Position numbers and translations under genes: made by a program. The notes below the pieces were generated by a model that was given only the letters and a program-made list of their open reading frames with translations, had not been told where the DNA came from and ran no database searches. Positions 35,048 to 44,840 of a DNA stretch of 64,000 nucleotides are shown here, in pieces (position 1 is the stretch's first letter; every line of letters begins with the position of its first letter). Source of the DNA: Chryseobacterium shigense (GTDB lineage Bacteria > Bacteroidota > Bacteroidia > Flavobacteriales > Weeksellaceae); the NCBI RefSeq assembly GCF_900156575.1, contig NZ_FTNY01000007.1, positions 1 through 64,000 of the forward strand, written 5' to 3'.

Positions 35048-35090
35048 GAAACCGCTGCTTTTTGAGCAGCGGTTTCCCTATAATAAACAT
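35048..35090 (-). terminator. Strong terminator (11-pair stem)
   Basis: GAAACCGCTGC (35048-35058) and GCAGCGGTTTC (35066-35076) form a perfect stem. On the minus strand the second arm is followed by TGTTTTTAT, so it terminates the 35100 gene; it may also act against readthrough from 34960. Confidence 0.85.
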
Positions 35091-35099
35091 AATAATAAA

Positions 35100-35516
35100 C
35101 TAAGATTCTGTCTTTAACAGTCCGAAACTGGACGTGGCGGGTTCTTTTCCGAAGAGGCATGAAAAGATATTCTGGAACTCATGAATGTATTTGCATCGGA
35201 TGGAGTTGCCGTATATTTTCAAACCTTCCATTATTTTTTTTGAACTCAGGTCAAAGTCATATTTAATAAACGTTTCGGGTCTTTCATAACGAATTCTCTG
35301 TTCTGAAATATACGTTCGTAAAAATCCAAACTTTTCAAGCCATTCCTCTGTAATCTGGATCGGTTTAATAGAGTCTGCCGGAACTGAAATACTATGAAAA
35401 TCATTTTCAATTTTTACAAAATAATCATGGTTTGCCCCATGAAATATTTCAGTAATGGTGTAAGTCTGATTTTTGTAATCAACTAAGTTTTTAATTTTAA
35501 GATCTGCTGCGTTCAT
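35100..35516 (-). CDS. Hypothetical protein of a flavobacterial family
   Basis: A 138-residue soluble protein. It starts with a small beta-barrel-like part (LKIKNLVDYKNQTYTITEIF), has ITEEWLEKFGF and near its end KYIHEFQNIFSCLFG, a motif I know from short phage-associated and chromosomal hypothetical proteins of Flavobacteria (VHQLQNLYFALTG). No enzyme motif is visible. The gene is alone with a strong terminator behind it. Function unknown. Confidence 0.55.
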   Translation of the reverse strand: MNAADLKIKNLVDYKNQTYTITEIFHGANHDYFVKIENDFHSISVPADSIKPIQITEEWLEKFGFLRTYISEQRIRYERPETFIKYDFDLSSKKIMEGLKIYGNSIRCKYIHEFQNIFSCLFGKEPATSSFGLLKTES

Positions 35517-35718
35517 AATATTGTGAGTTAAAAAGGTGTGGTTACCTAGGTACTTGCAAATATTATGCCCAGCATTATAGTAAAAACATTCCGCTTTTGA
35601 ATATTTTGTTAATTTTTTCCATCAATAATGAATTATATGTTAAAATATTGGGGTTTTTTCTTAAAATTAAGAGATAATAGAAAATAAGTGTGGTATCTGT
35701 GTGGTATTTACTATAATG

Positions 35719-36921
35719 TTAAAGAACTTTAATATCTTTTAAATCCTGATTTCTGGCAGCCAATACAAATGATACGCTTACAGAAAATAACAGAACCGTT
35801 ATAAAAATAGTCCAGGAAAAAGCGTGAAGAATATATCCGGTACCCGTTCCAAGAATGCTGGATCCAAAGTAATAAAAGAGCCAGTAGATAGAGGTGGCGG
35901 AAGATTTTCCCTGCCTCGCATGCAACGCTGTCATCTGGCTGGCCATCGTATGAGCCGCAAAAAAAGCCAGGGTAAACAAACCCAGCCCGAAAATAACAAT
36001 GTAAATATTCTCTGAAAGCAACAACACGGTCCCGGACATCATAAAAAGTACAGAACCTTTCAGGATAAAATTGCGACTGAATTTTGTTGATAATCTACTC
36101 GTAATCATCGTACCGAATACTCCGAAAATATACATTAGAAATATAAAAGCGATCACAAAATGGCTCAATGAAAAAGGCTGATCTTCCAATCTGAAAGTCA
36201 GGTAATTGTATACACTTACGAAAGTACCCATCAGCAATGCTGCAATAAAATATAGACGAAGCATGTAAGGATCTGTAAAAAAACGCCCCATTTGTTTTAC
36301 CTTGAGAGAATAATCTGTTTTCTGAGGATGGAAGAATTGAGATGTAGGAAACAGTTTCCAGAAAATAATACCCAATATAAGACTTTCTATTCCAATGATC
36401 AGCACCGCATTTCGCCACCCGAATTCCCCGGCTAATACCGTTGCCATTATTCTTCCGCTCATTCCGCCGATGGTATTCCCACTGAGGTACATGCTGATAG
36501 CAAGTGCAACCACAGAAGTATGAACCTCCTCCGTGAGATAAGCAAGAGCAACCGCCGAAACTCCGGATACCACGAACCCTTTTAAAACTCCCGTTGCAAT
36601 AAGCAGACTGAGGCTCGGCATCAATGCTGAGGCAATGGTGAGCAAGGCAGAAGAAATCAGTGAAAAAGTCATTAGATTTTTTCTGGAATAGCTGTCTGCC
36701 TTAAAAGCAAAAAACAACAGTCCGGCAGCCATTCCAATGGTTGATGAAGATACGAGCAAAGAACTGTTTCCTGCGGTGGTTTTGAAATAGTCAGCCACGG
36801 TAGGCAGCATCGGCTGAAAAAGATAAAGCTGTGCGAAAACGGAAAGCCCCGAAAAGAAAATACAAAGTTTTATAGATCGGAAACGCGCGCTTCCTTTTTT
36901 AGCTTTTTCAGATAAATCCAT
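35719..36921 (-). CDS. MFS transporter (drug/metabolite efflux type)
   Basis: A 400-residue protein with twelve predicted membrane helices. The first cytoplasmic loop has FKADSYSRKNLM, the loop 2-3 motif of the family, in a degenerate form, and motif C-like glycine-rich helix 5 (GNTIGGMSGRIMATVLAGEFGW). It belongs to the YnfM-like or aromatic-compound efflux group by appearance. It is followed upstream by the AraC-type membrane regulator gene on the same strand, 119 bp away, which may control it. Substrate unknown. Confidence 0.8.
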   Translation of the reverse strand: MDLSEKAKKGSARFRSIKLCIFFSGLSVFAQLYLFQPMLPTVADYFKTTAGNSSLLVSSSTIGMAAGLLFFAFKADSYSRKNLMTFSLISSALLTIASALMPSLSLLIATGVLKGFVVSGVSAVALAYLTEEVHTSVVALAISMYLSGNTIGGMSGRIMATVLAGEFGWRNAVLIIGIESLILGIIFWKLFPTSQFFHPQKTDYSLKVKQMGRFFTDPYMLRLYFIAALLMGTFVSVYNYLTFRLEDQPFSLSHFVIAFIFLMYIFGVFGTMITSRLSTKFSRNFILKGSVLFMMSGTVLLLSENIYIVIFGLGLFTLAFFAAHTMASQMTALHARQGKSSATSIYWLFYYFGSSILGTGTGYILHAFSWTIFITVLLFSVSVSFVLAARNQDLKDIKVL

Positions 36922-37040
36922 GATTTTTTACGATTAAACCCCCTGAGGTTTTTGTAGAAATTAAAGTCTTGTAAAGTTCATGATATTTTTTCAATTCCGA
37001 AAATGCTTTGGTCGATAATGGGTATTGGTGATCCCCATCA

Positions 37041-38000
37041 TTAATTTATTTTACTGATGTATTCCGAAGGAGTAGTTCCTTCAATCTGTTTAAAAACCCT
37101 GTTGAATGTAGACTGATTAGAAAATCCGGCTTCAGTGTAGACATACATCAAAGTGACCCTTTCCAGATCATTTTCATCAAGGAGCTTTTTTACACAGTTG
37201 ATTCGATACAGATTGAGATAATTGCTGAAATTCGGATACCCCCTGTATCGGATGGCTTTTGAAATATAGCTGCTGTTGATGTTCATTTCTGCAGATAATT
37301 TAGAAATATTGAAGTTTACATCCTTATACAAATGTTTTTCCTTCATTAAAATTTCAATTTTTTCAAACAGCTCCTCTGAAAAAGTATCGTGTTCCATCAA
37401 AGAAGATACGGGTTTTTCTTCTGTTTGTAATTTTTCTTCTATTTCATTATAAATTTCCACCCGTTTGATCTTATCTTTAAAATAGAGCAGCAGTGCTATC
37501 ACAGCCACATTGCATATCACCAGAAAAGTATCACTTATTCTGATATCTTCAGGACTCTGTTTTGGGAAATTAAATACGAAGCTTTTGTTGATCAGGTAGC
37601 CCATCATAATATGGAAAAGCACATAAAGGCTATAAATGATGACATACTTTCTTGTGAAAAAAACATACGCTGCCAGCGGAATAGGAATCAGCCATACAAA
37701 ACCTGCTACAGAATAATTCCAGAAAGCCAGCATAATATAAAAATTATACACAGAAGCCGAGATCATATACATATGTACCAATGTATTGACCGAATAGTTT
37801 TTGCGGACAATAATGTAGGTATACGTCATGAAAAACAGTCCACCATACAAATACCAGGAAATAGCTTTGTAAGGAGTAATAAAAGTGAACTTCAAAGCAA
37901 ACAGAAAAAGAATGATTGCCATTAAAATAATGTAATAGTGGATCAGTTCTCTTTTGTATCGTTCGATTTTCTCAGCTTTTAATTCTTTTGTGGCGGTCAT
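37041..38000 (-). CDS. AraC-family regulator with N-terminal membrane domain
   Basis: A 319-residue protein with six or seven membrane helices in the first 185 residues and a C-terminal AraC helix-turn-helix (MNINSSYISKAIRYRGYPNF, then AGFSNQSTFNRVFKQIEGTTPSEY). It is a membrane-anchored AraC regulator, a type common in Flavobacteria. The MFS gene next downstream on the same strand is a plausible target. There is no Walker or kinase motif. Ligand unknown. Confidence 0.8.
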   Translation of the reverse strand: MTATKELKAEKIERYKRELIHYYIILMAIILFLFALKFTFITPYKAISWYLYGGLFFMTYTYIIVRKNYSVNTLVHMYMISASVYNFYIMLAFWNYSVAGFVWLIPIPLAAYVFFTRKYVIIYSLYVLFHIMMGYLINKSFVFNFPKQSPEDIRISDTFLVICNVAVIALLLYFKDKIKRVEIYNEIEEKLQTEEKPVSSLMEHDTFSEELFEKIEILMKEKHLYKDVNFNISKLSAEMNINSSYISKAIRYRGYPNFSNYLNLYRINCVKKLLDENDLERVTLMYVYTEAGFSNQSTFNRVFKQIEGTTPSEYISKIN

Positions 38001-38553
38001 TTATGTTCTAAGGATAATTAAATTTTATTTTAATACCTATATGAGCAGTCAGGTATCAAAAATTGACTGGACTGGATTATGGTTATTTAAAAATTGGTAT
38101 GATCTCTTGCTTTTCATTTGTTATTGACAACGTGCAGAAAACCTTGCACCGGATTCGTTAAAAAAATCAATAGCAAATGATTTGTCCTGTTATAAAATAA
38201 TGTCCCGACCATTTTTTTCTGTATAAACACAAGGACAAATATAATTAAAAATGAATAAAGTAAATGATCTCCAAACATCTTTTTACAGGAGTTTCGGCAG
38301 GCTCTTACGTGAAATAGATACCATCTGAAATTACTTTGTAAATTGCTGAAAATCTGAAATATGGAGGGGTGATACTGGTGTGTGATATCTTCAGGCATAA
38401 AAATAAACTTCATTCCGATGAAAAAAGATTACAGGGAAAATAGGCGAAGGTGATCAGGTAAATAAGTGCAGCTTTGTACCGGGACCGTATCTTGAAAGTA
38501 CAATATACGATCCCAATTGCTGAACAATAAAAAGCTGTTATCAGAAGGATTTC
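38001..38553. other. Intergenic region, no supported gene
   Basis: A 553-bp region between the AraC regulator and the LuxR regulator genes. It contains one 99-codon minus-strand frame (38114-38413) of unlikely composition and no terminator, promoter or repeat that I can support. Confidence 0.5.
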
Positions 38554-39165
38554 TTAGTGCATCATTTCATGCACCTTGATAAGTTCTGCGATATTGGAAA
38601 CATTGAGTTTTTTAAAGATTCTCTTTTTATAGGTACTTACGGTAGACATCTGGATCTCCAGTTTATTCCCGATTTCAAGATTTCCGGTGCCGCTGGCCAG
38701 AAGTGTGAAAATTTCATATTCACGGGAAGACAATTTCTCTGCAGGATTGCTTTTTTTATTCTGGATAATAAGCCCGATGAGTTCAGCTGGATAATAGTAG
38801 CCTTTCTCTATGACCGATCTTACGGCTTCTTTAATTTCTTCCTCACTGCTTTGCTTATTCAGATAGCCTTCGGCTCCTTCTCTGATATACTGGATGGCAA
38901 CATCCTTGTCGTATCTGGAAAATACAAGGATTTTTAAACTTTCCTGTATGCTTTTAAGTTCAGGGATCATTTTTTTATATTTGGTCCCCTGCATATCTAT
39001 GTCCAAAAGAAGAAGATCACATGGGTGGGCAGACAGATGGTTTTTTATCTGATCATAATTTTCTGCAAAATCTATTTTAAGTTGTGGATAGGCGGAATCT
39101 AAGACTAAGGCAGTTCCTGCTCTTACTACATAGTGATCGTCTGCAATTAAGATTCTTTCATTCAT
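38554..39165 (-). CDS. LuxR/NarL-family response regulator
   Basis: A 203-residue regulator: receiver domain with DD at residues 9-10, Asp56 region in LLLDIDMQG and Lys104 in GYLNKQ, and a LuxR helix-turn-helix (LSSREYEIFTLLASGTGNLE, then IGNKLEIQMSTVSTYKKRIF). There is no kinase gene next to it, so its partner is elsewhere (orphan regulator). It is close to the small secreted protein at 39193 on the same strand. Similar in style to the regulator at 22896. Confidence 0.8.
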   Translation of the reverse strand: MNERILIADDHYVVRAGTALVLDSAYPQLKIDFAENYDQIKNHLSAHPCDLLLLDIDMQGTKYKKMIPELKSIQESLKILVFSRYDKDVAIQYIREGAEGYLNKQSSEEEIKEAVRSVIEKGYYYPAELIGLIIQNKKSNPAEKLSSREYEIFTLLASGTGNLEIGNKLEIQMSTVSTYKKRIFKKLNVSNIAELIKVHEMMH

Positions 39166-39192
39166 ATAAAATGGTCTTTAATAAGAGTTATT

Positions 39193-39609
39193 TCAACAAT
39201 ACTTCCATGAGAATGGCTGGACGTAAAATTCGTTTTTGGCAGAAGGGTACACATAGGCCGAATTCAAATTTTTCCCTTTAAAATCAGGATTTTCAAGATT
39301 TGGATTGTTCAACAGGCTGGTGTAACTATTGAGCTGTTCAGAAAGAATTTCCGTTCCCGTACTGGTGGTTATTGGGGTTAGTTTTTGTTTTTTTTTGATG
39401 AGATGAATTTTGAACATTCCATAAGACCTCTTTTGTAGAGAACAGGTGCTGTAGGAAACTTTTTCGGACACATAGCAATGACGCCCTCTGACAAGGGGTT
39501 TTGTGCTGTTGTGCAGCAATCCGTTATCAATAGTGGTCCACGTAAAAGTATGACGCTGTCCGTAAGTATCTAAAAACAGAATGACAAAAAACAATGTCCA
39601 GGTTTTCAT
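39193..39609 (-). CDS. Small secreted hypothetical protein
   Basis: A 138-residue protein with a signal peptide (MKTWTLFFVILFLDTYGQ) and otherwise basic sequence with three cysteines (HCYVSE, STCSL and a C-terminal KYC). It ends 27 bp before the start of the regulator gene (38554-39165) on the same strand. No known domain. It may be a genuine envelope protein, but the sequence gives no role; a spurious frame is less likely because of the signal peptide. Confidence 0.45.
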   Translation of the reverse strand: MKTWTLFFVILFLDTYGQRHTFTWTTIDNGLLHNSTKPLVRGRHCYVSEKVSYSTCSLQKRSYGMFKIHLIKKKQKLTPITTSTGTEILSEQLNSYTSLLNNPNLENPDFKGKNLNSAYVYPSAKNEFYVQPFSWKYC

Positions 39610-40121
39610 ATAGGCATAAATGATCTATGCTTTCCGTTTGATTAGTCCGGAAATTTATTAATAATAGTCATTGTACAAGCCGAAGTTCTTCTAAAGAGTG
39701 GGAATAACTGAATATATTTCTTTTTCATTATTATGTATGTGTTTTGTGTCTTGTCATTAAACAGGCGGGTAATACGCTGTAAAAATAGTGATTTTATGCA
39801 CATGAATTATTATAATTATTGATATTTGATATGAATTTTATCCGTTAAAAAAAGAATATTTGACGGAATTTTTTGTAGATTAAATTCTATATTCGATAAA
39901 ATTTCAATCTATGGAGTTTATTTCCTTAGTGTTTGAAGAAATTTTGTTTCTGTAGCGGAAATGTGAACAAACCGATAATCGTGAATGTTCTGAAGGTAGA
40001 ATGATCCAGTACTATATTCTGTTTTTGATTTTACGTAAACAAAATAACATAATCCTCTCCAGCACGGAATCAATAGCTGATCAATGGAAGCTCGTAATTA
40101 CAGGTACCTTCTCAGAGTAGG
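39610..40121. other. Intergenic region, no gene seen
   Basis: An AT-rich stretch of about 510 bp between two minus-strand genes. No supported ORF, RNA or repeat was found up to the terminator at 40122. Confidence 0.5.
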
Positions 40122-40155
40122 TAAGCAAAAAAAAACCTCCCCAAAAAAGGGAGGT
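40122..40155 (-). terminator. Terminator of the DUF1349 gene
   Basis: ACCTCCC (40135-40141) and GGGAGGT (40149-40155) are complementary. The A9 run before the first arm becomes a T-run on the minus strand, right for the gene at 40195. Confidence 0.8.
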
Positions 40156-40194
40156 GAATAAAAATTGACTGTATATTGAATTAAAACTCAATCG

Positions 40195-40842
40195 CTATTT
40201 GTTGTTTTCAAGCCATTTTAGCCTGCGCTGATCCGGAAGATGTTTCACTTTAAAACCTTCAAAGACCGCTGTAAAACCATTTCCGTCCGGACATGCAGCC
40301 ATAAGGCCTACCATCACCGGAGTGTTGTCCTGAAGATAGGCATTGCGCATCATGACGTAGTTTTTATCATCAAAAGAATAAAATACTTCCACAGCATCAA
40401 GTCTTCGTATAGCTTTTATCCATACGGCAGAAGGCGCTTTTTCCAGTGCAATCACGCTCCAGTCGCTGGTTCCGTGGGTAACCACCGTACTCAGGTTGTA
40501 TTTTCCGTCTACAAATTCAATACCTGCCTTGATGTAATTCTTCTCATCTGTTCTCAGCATAAGGCCCATCTGGTCAAATCTTGCTTTGTAATTTCCGCTG
40601 ATTTTTACTTTTGCCTCAAATTCTCCACCATACGTCGTATAGTAAAAAGGCGCATCATCTACGGTGAATCCATAATGGGAAATTCTCCAGTAATCACTCT
40701 GGGGAGTAACTGACATCGATAAACTGTTGTTTTTAATCTCCCATTTCTCAGGTTCATTGAACCAGTTCATTTTTTCCAATGTCTGTGCAAAGGTCTTCTG
40801 GACCAGGAAAATAGCACAAAAACTTAAAACCAATTTCTTCAT
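40195..40842 (-). CDS. DUF1349 (concanavalin-like) secreted protein
   Basis: A 215-residue protein with signal peptide (MKKLVLSFCAIFLVQKTFAQ). The mature part fits the DUF1349 family: WFNEPEKWEI, TPQSDYWRISHYGF, MGLMLRTDEKNYIKAGIEF and GLMAACPDGNGFTAVFEGFK. The fold is a concanavalin-like beta sandwich, related to carbohydrate-binding or hydrolytic proteins. It is divergent from the LuxR-type regulator at 40926, with an 83-bp shared upstream region. Function unknown. Confidence 0.8.
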   Translation of the reverse strand: MKKLVLSFCAIFLVQKTFAQTLEKMNWFNEPEKWEIKNNSLSMSVTPQSDYWRISHYGFTVDDAPFYYTTYGGEFEAKVKISGNYKARFDQMGLMLRTDEKNYIKAGIEFVDGKYNLSTVVTHGTSDWSVIALEKAPSAVWIKAIRRLDAVEVFYSFDDKNYVMMRNAYLQDNTPVMVGLMAACPDGNGFTAVFEGFKVKHLPDQRRLKWLENNK

Positions 40843-40925
40843 TTCTCTTTAGCTGCGTGTAAATTGTTACTTTAGCAAAAGTATTACTAAACCCCTATTC
40901 TCCCAATACTGATAAATAACCATTT

Positions 40926-41669
40926 ATGGAAATCATAGAAAAACTGAACAGCCGGCTTCTGCATACAACAGCCGGACAATGCCAGCTGGATGTAGAAGTA
41001 TATAAACAAAGAGCGTTGACCTATGCGCAGATGGAAGGCACTGTGTCTGTATTAAGCGATATGCAGGCTGATAAAAGCTATGTGTACAAATCAAAGACGG
41101 CATTTGAATTGGGTTTAAGCATGGAAGAGAATCCCGCAGAGATCAATTCTATCTGGGAAGAGGAAATCATTAAAAAAATACATCCCGATGACCGGCTCAA
41201 AAAATACATTCACGAAATGCGTTTCTATGAAATGATGGAGTCTCTGGATGCAGAAGTCAGAGCAGAATATGGTGTTCTCTCCAAAATCAGGATGAAAAAT
41301 AAAGACAATCAATATCAATTGGTGAAACACCGGATGTTCTATATTTACTCTCCTGATAACGGAAAACTGAGATTCGCCTTCTGCCTTTATCAGTTGGCTC
41401 TCGATCAGGCACTTCCTATGGTTTCCAATTTTATGATTATTAACACGACACGAGGGGAGGTGGTCGTCAAAGATAAGCTGGATTATCAAAACATTCTGTC
41501 CAGAAGAGAGCTTGAAGTATTAAAATATGTAGGTGAAGGCTATGCCAGTAAACAGATCGCCGAGTTCCTTTCGATAAGTATCAACACGGTAAGCAGACAT
41601 CGCCAGAACATCCTTGAAAAACTGAACGTGAAGAATTCCGTGCAGGCATTTAAAGATAGTTTTTATTAA
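40926..41669 (+). CDS. LuxR-family transcriptional regulator with N-terminal sensor part
   Basis: A 247-residue protein. The first 150 residues look like a PAS-type fold (a mixed alpha/beta domain with PDDRLKKYIHEMRFYEMMES); the C-terminus is a LuxR helix-turn-helix (LSRRELEVLKYVGEGYASK, then QIAEFLSISINTVSRHRQN). No receiver domain. It probably senses a small ligand. It is divergent from the DUF1349 gene and could control it. Confidence 0.75.
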   Translation: MEIIEKLNSRLLHTTAGQCQLDVEVYKQRALTYAQMEGTVSVLSDMQADKSYVYKSKTAFELGLSMEENPAEINSIWEEEIIKKIHPDDRLKKYIHEMRFYEMMESLDAEVRAEYGVLSKIRMKNKDNQYQLVKHRMFYIYSPDNGKLRFAFCLYQLALDQALPMVSNFMIINTTRGEVVVKDKLDYQNILSRRELEVLKYVGEGYASKQIAEFLSISINTVSRHRQNILEKLNVKNSVQAFKDSFY

Positions 41670-42077
41670 CAGGGCTCAGGATCAGTTTTTTTAATGATGG
41701 CAGAAAGCTTGAATCCGGAAGGAAACAACCGCTGATCTCAGAAAACGTCACATCTGTTATATCATTTTTTATATTTTATATTTTGAAATTTTGCCCCGAT
41801 GAGCTGTCAATACTTTAAACTTCTATCAGTTTTCAGCCCATTAATAACAGATAGTTGCAGCGAAAATTCATGAATACATCCTGCGCTGGCAATAAGAAAC
41901 TAGCTCAGGATGTTTTATCGTTCCGGTGAGGTCTATGTTCAGCCTTTAGATTTTTAACCGGATAAAACAGATCTTCTCTTTCGATGAAAACGTCCGAAAA
42001 GTTCACCCTAATTTTTTTTATACTTATCTTTAATTTTATAGATTGAAATTTTTCTGAAAATCAATTAGAATCAAACG
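41670..42077. other. Intergenic region, no gene seen
   Basis: A 408-bp spacer between two regulator genes. No supported ORF, RNA or repeat; AT-rich stretches near 41770 and 42015 could contain promoters. Confidence 0.45.
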
Positions 42078-42437
42078 ATGAAAAGAAGTGAAGAAATTAC
42101 CCTGCAGTATTTTGCCTTTCTCGATAAGCATATTAACGATGTGATTTCCGGGATCGTTCCTGAATTTATGGAGCTCAATGAAATTGCCGCTGAGCTTGCT
42201 GTTTCTCATCAACACCTGACGGATACTGTGAAAAAGGAAAAAGGGGAGCATCCATGTTTTTTTTATGATGAAAAGATCATTCATGAGGCCAAGGCAATGA
42301 TTGCAAAATCGGATCAGTCCATCGCAGAAATTGCAAGAATGTTTACCTATGACCCTTCCAATTTCTCCAAATTCTTTAAAAAACTAACGGGTATCACACC
42401 GGGTGCATTTAGAAAAGATAGTCAACTAAAATACTAA
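42078..42437 (+). CDS. Short AraC-type DNA-binding protein
   Basis: A 119-residue protein that consists almost only of an AraC helix-turn-helix pair (LNEIAAELAVSHQHLTDTVK and SIAEIARMFTYDPSNFSKFF, ending KKLTGITPGAFR). No ligand domain is present. Such stand-alone AraC domains occur in Flavobacteria. It precedes the alpha-oxoamine synthase gene by 411 bp and could be a separate unit. Confidence 0.75.
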   Translation: MKRSEEITLQYFAFLDKHINDVISGIVPEFMELNEIAAELAVSHQHLTDTVKKEKGEHPCFFYDEKIIHEAKAMIAKSDQSIAEIARMFTYDPSNFSKFFKKLTGITPGAFRKDSQLKY

Positions 42438-42793
42438 AAATATCCACGAAGTTCTGTACAAGAAATAGTGAAAAATCAAAATGAAGGTCGTTTTGAGACT
42501 TTAATATTTTAAGAAATTTTAACATCCTGAATTTAAAGTGAAAAATAATATTTTAATAATGAGGCGATTGTGAAAGTAATGGCCTTTTTTTTATGATTTA
42601 TTAATTTATATTGATTTATTGTTGTGTTTTTTTTGTTAAATTTAACTTCATTTAAAAAATAACTAACCATAAAACTTTGTTATTGATGTCTTCATCAACT
42701 CAAATAATTTGATTATCAGATTATAACGTTAATCTATTATATAGTGTATAATATTTAATATAACAGATGGATTTTACAAGCTTTAAATAATCA

Positions 42794-42801
42794 TATATTT
42801 G
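42794..42801 (+). promoter_or_regulatory. -7 element and short direct repeat upstream of the oxoamine synthase gene
   Basis: TATATTTG matches TAnnTTTG, 48 bp before the ATG. Between them a 13-bp direct repeat (AACTAACACTAAC, twice, around 42813-42840) fills the leader. The rest of the 411-bp gap holds nothing recognisable. Confidence 0.5.
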
Positions 42802-42848
42802 TTTCTTCAAACAACTAACACTAACAACTAACACTAACAACATTAAGG

Positions 42849-44105
42849 ATGAGTATCGATTTTGAAACAGCAACTTTTAAAGATTTTGAGAATATCTCGG
42901 ATTATGATATTGCTCAAAGAGCGAATTATTTTTATGAATTTCTGGATCATATGACCGCTAAAGGTCACATGAATTACCGATTGAAAAATACTTCGGGAAC
43001 CAATGCGACATTAAACATTAATATTGCCAATCAAAGCAAAGAATATGTAAGTTTTGTGTCCAGCGATTATTTAGGATTTACACAACATCCCAAAGTAAAG
43101 CAGGCCGCCATCGATGGGATCGAAAAATATGGGACAGGAACCGGTGCGACACCTCTTATTGGAGGATATTTTGATTATCATTATGCATTAGAAAGAAAAA
43201 TAGCCGGTTTTTTTGGCAGAAATGAAGACGAAGCTGTCATCTTTACCACAGGGTATACTGCCAATAGTGCCACTTTACAAATTCTCATGCAGAAGGAAGA
43301 TATCGCTATTTTAGACATGGCAGTGCATGCCAGCGTACACGAGGGATGTGTTTTTACAAATAAAAAAACGTTTCCACACAATAATTTGGAAGCTTTGGAA
43401 CACATTTTGAAGATATCTGAAAATACGTACCGTACGAAACTTGTTATAGTAGATGGAGTATATTCTCAGGATGGTGACACTTCGCGCATCAGCGAGATAT
43501 ATGATCTGGTTAAAAAGTATAATGCTTATCTCATGGTAGATGATGTGCATGGCGTAGGAATTTTAGGAGAAACCGGAAGGGGAACTCTTGAGAATCCTGG
43601 CCTGATGGATAAAGTGGATTTCATTACTGGCACATTTAGCAAAACTTTTGGTAACTTGGGGGGATATGTTATTACCAATAAAAAAATAGCATCATTCCTT
43701 AAATTCCAGTCGAGACAACAAATTTTCTCAGCAACAGCGCCACCTTCTTCTGCGGGAATAGTTAAAGCTATCGATTTGATTGATGAAGAACCGATCTGGA
43801 GACAAAGACTCTGGGATAATATCAATTATTTCAAAAAAGGTCTGGACGATTTAGGTCTGGATACTGGTATTACATGCTCAGCCATTATTCCTGTAAAAAT
43901 AGGAGATCAAAGCAAAATGTGGGATATCGGTAGAATATTAATTGAAAAAGGAGTGTATACCAATCCTATTATGTACCCCGCAGTAGCAAGAAAAGACGCG
44001 CGCATCAGAATGAGTGTGACAGCAAGACATGAGAAAGAACATCTTGACAAAACACTCAATGTATTTGATGATATAAATAAAAAAATGCATATTGCGAAAA
44101 AATAA
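42849..44105 (+). CDS. Alpha-oxoamine synthase (serine palmitoyltransferase / cysteate acyltransferase-like)
   Basis: A 418-residue PLP enzyme: SSDYLGFTQHPKVKQA, GTGTGATPLIGGYFDYHYALE, DDVHGVGILGETGRG and the PLP lysine in TGTFSKTFGNLGG, all standard for the AONS/SPT/KBL group. It condenses an amino acid with an acyl-CoA or acyl-ACP. In Chryseobacterium relatives, enzymes of this type make 3-ketosphinganine (from serine) or ketocapnine (from cysteate, for sulfonolipids); 8-amino-7-oxononanoate synthase for biotin is less likely from context because no bio genes are near. A TetR gene follows 6 bp later, probably in one operon. The exact substrate is open. Confidence 0.8.
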   Translation: MSIDFETATFKDFENISDYDIAQRANYFYEFLDHMTAKGHMNYRLKNTSGTNATLNINIANQSKEYVSFVSSDYLGFTQHPKVKQAAIDGIEKYGTGTGATPLIGGYFDYHYALERKIAGFFGRNEDEAVIFTTGYTANSATLQILMQKEDIAILDMAVHASVHEGCVFTNKKTFPHNNLEALEHILKISENTYRTKLVIVDGVYSQDGDTSRISEIYDLVKKYNAYLMVDDVHGVGILGETGRGTLENPGLMDKVDFITGTFSKTFGNLGGYVITNKKIASFLKFQSRQQIFSATAPPSSAGIVKAIDLIDEEPIWRQRLWDNINYFKKGLDDLGLDTGITCSAIIPVKIGDQSKMWDIGRILIEKGVYTNPIMYPAVARKDARIRMSVTARHEKEHLDKTLNVFDDINKKMHIAKK

Positions 44106-44111
44106 TAAATT

Positions 44112-44741
44112 ATGCCTAGAAAAGTAGTGCAAGGGCCCATCAGGGACAAAGAAAAAACAAAACAAAAATTGCTTGCAGCAGTTGGTAAAATCTTGAGAGT
44201 AAAAGGATACTCAGGTCTTAAAGTAAGTAAGATCGCTGCAGTAGCCGGTTTCGATAAAAAGCTGATCTATGAGTACTTTGGAAGTACCGATAAGCTTATT
44301 GACGAATATATAAGATCTCAGGATTATTGGAGTAAATTCAGTCCGGATATTAAAGAAGAACAGGAATCTTCTAAAGGTAAAGAAGCCCTGACTCAGGGAA
44401 TCCTTATGCAATTTGAAAACCTGAAGAAAAATAAAGAACTTCAAAAAATTATTCTTTGGGAACTTTCTGAAAGCAAACCGATACTTAGAAAATTAGTAGA
44501 ACAGAGAGAAGCGGTAGGAGCCGATTTATTCGGAAATGTTACCGATCCTTATTTCGGAGACGGAGCAAAGAGATTCAGAGCAATTATTGCTTTGATCGTT
44601 TCCGGAGCGTATTATCTGAACCTTTATCCTGCCTATAACGCAAGTGAGTTTTGTGGTCTTGATATGAAGAGTGAGGAAGGAAGATCTGAGATAGAAAAGG
44701 CCATTGTGGATCTGATAGAATTTGCCTACCAAAAAAAATAA
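44112..44741 (+). CDS. TetR/AcrR-family regulator
   Basis: A 209-residue TetR protein: N-terminal helix-turn-helix (KTKQKLLAAVGKILRVKGYSG, then LKVSKIAAVAGFDKKLIYEYF) and a helical ligand domain. It starts 6 bp after the oxoamine synthase stop, so it is co-transcribed with it and may control that operon in response to lipid-type ligands. It is followed by dnaX on the same strand with a 100-bp spacer. Confidence 0.8.
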   Translation: MPRKVVQGPIRDKEKTKQKLLAAVGKILRVKGYSGLKVSKIAAVAGFDKKLIYEYFGSTDKLIDEYIRSQDYWSKFSPDIKEEQESSKGKEALTQGILMQFENLKKNKELQKIILWELSESKPILRKLVEQREAVGADLFGNVTDPYFGDGAKRFRAIIALIVSGAYYLNLYPAYNASEFCGLDMKSEEGRSEIEKAIVDLIEFAYQKK

Positions 44742-44828
44742 TGATTAAAAGTTTTCCAATTTTACCGAAAATAAATTTTTTGTTGATAATTTGAAAACTT
44801 TTAATTTTCAGATTAAAACTATATTTCT

Positions 44829-44836
44829 TATTTTTG
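44829..44836 (+). promoter_or_regulatory. -7 element in front of dnaX
   Basis: TATTTTTG matches TAnnTTTG and ends four bases before the dnaX ATG, which would make a nearly leaderless transcript. No -33 element at good distance; moderate support. Confidence 0.4.
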
Positions 44837-44840
44837 ACCA

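Noticed and set aside
38114..38413. 99-codon minus-strand ORF in the gap between regulator genes
   Set aside because: Composition rich in Phe/Leu/His without signal peptide logic, no RBS or neighbour support; looks like chance.
40240..40713. 157-codon plus-strand ORF
   Set aside because: Opposite-strand shadow of the DUF1349 gene, which has a signal peptide and family match.
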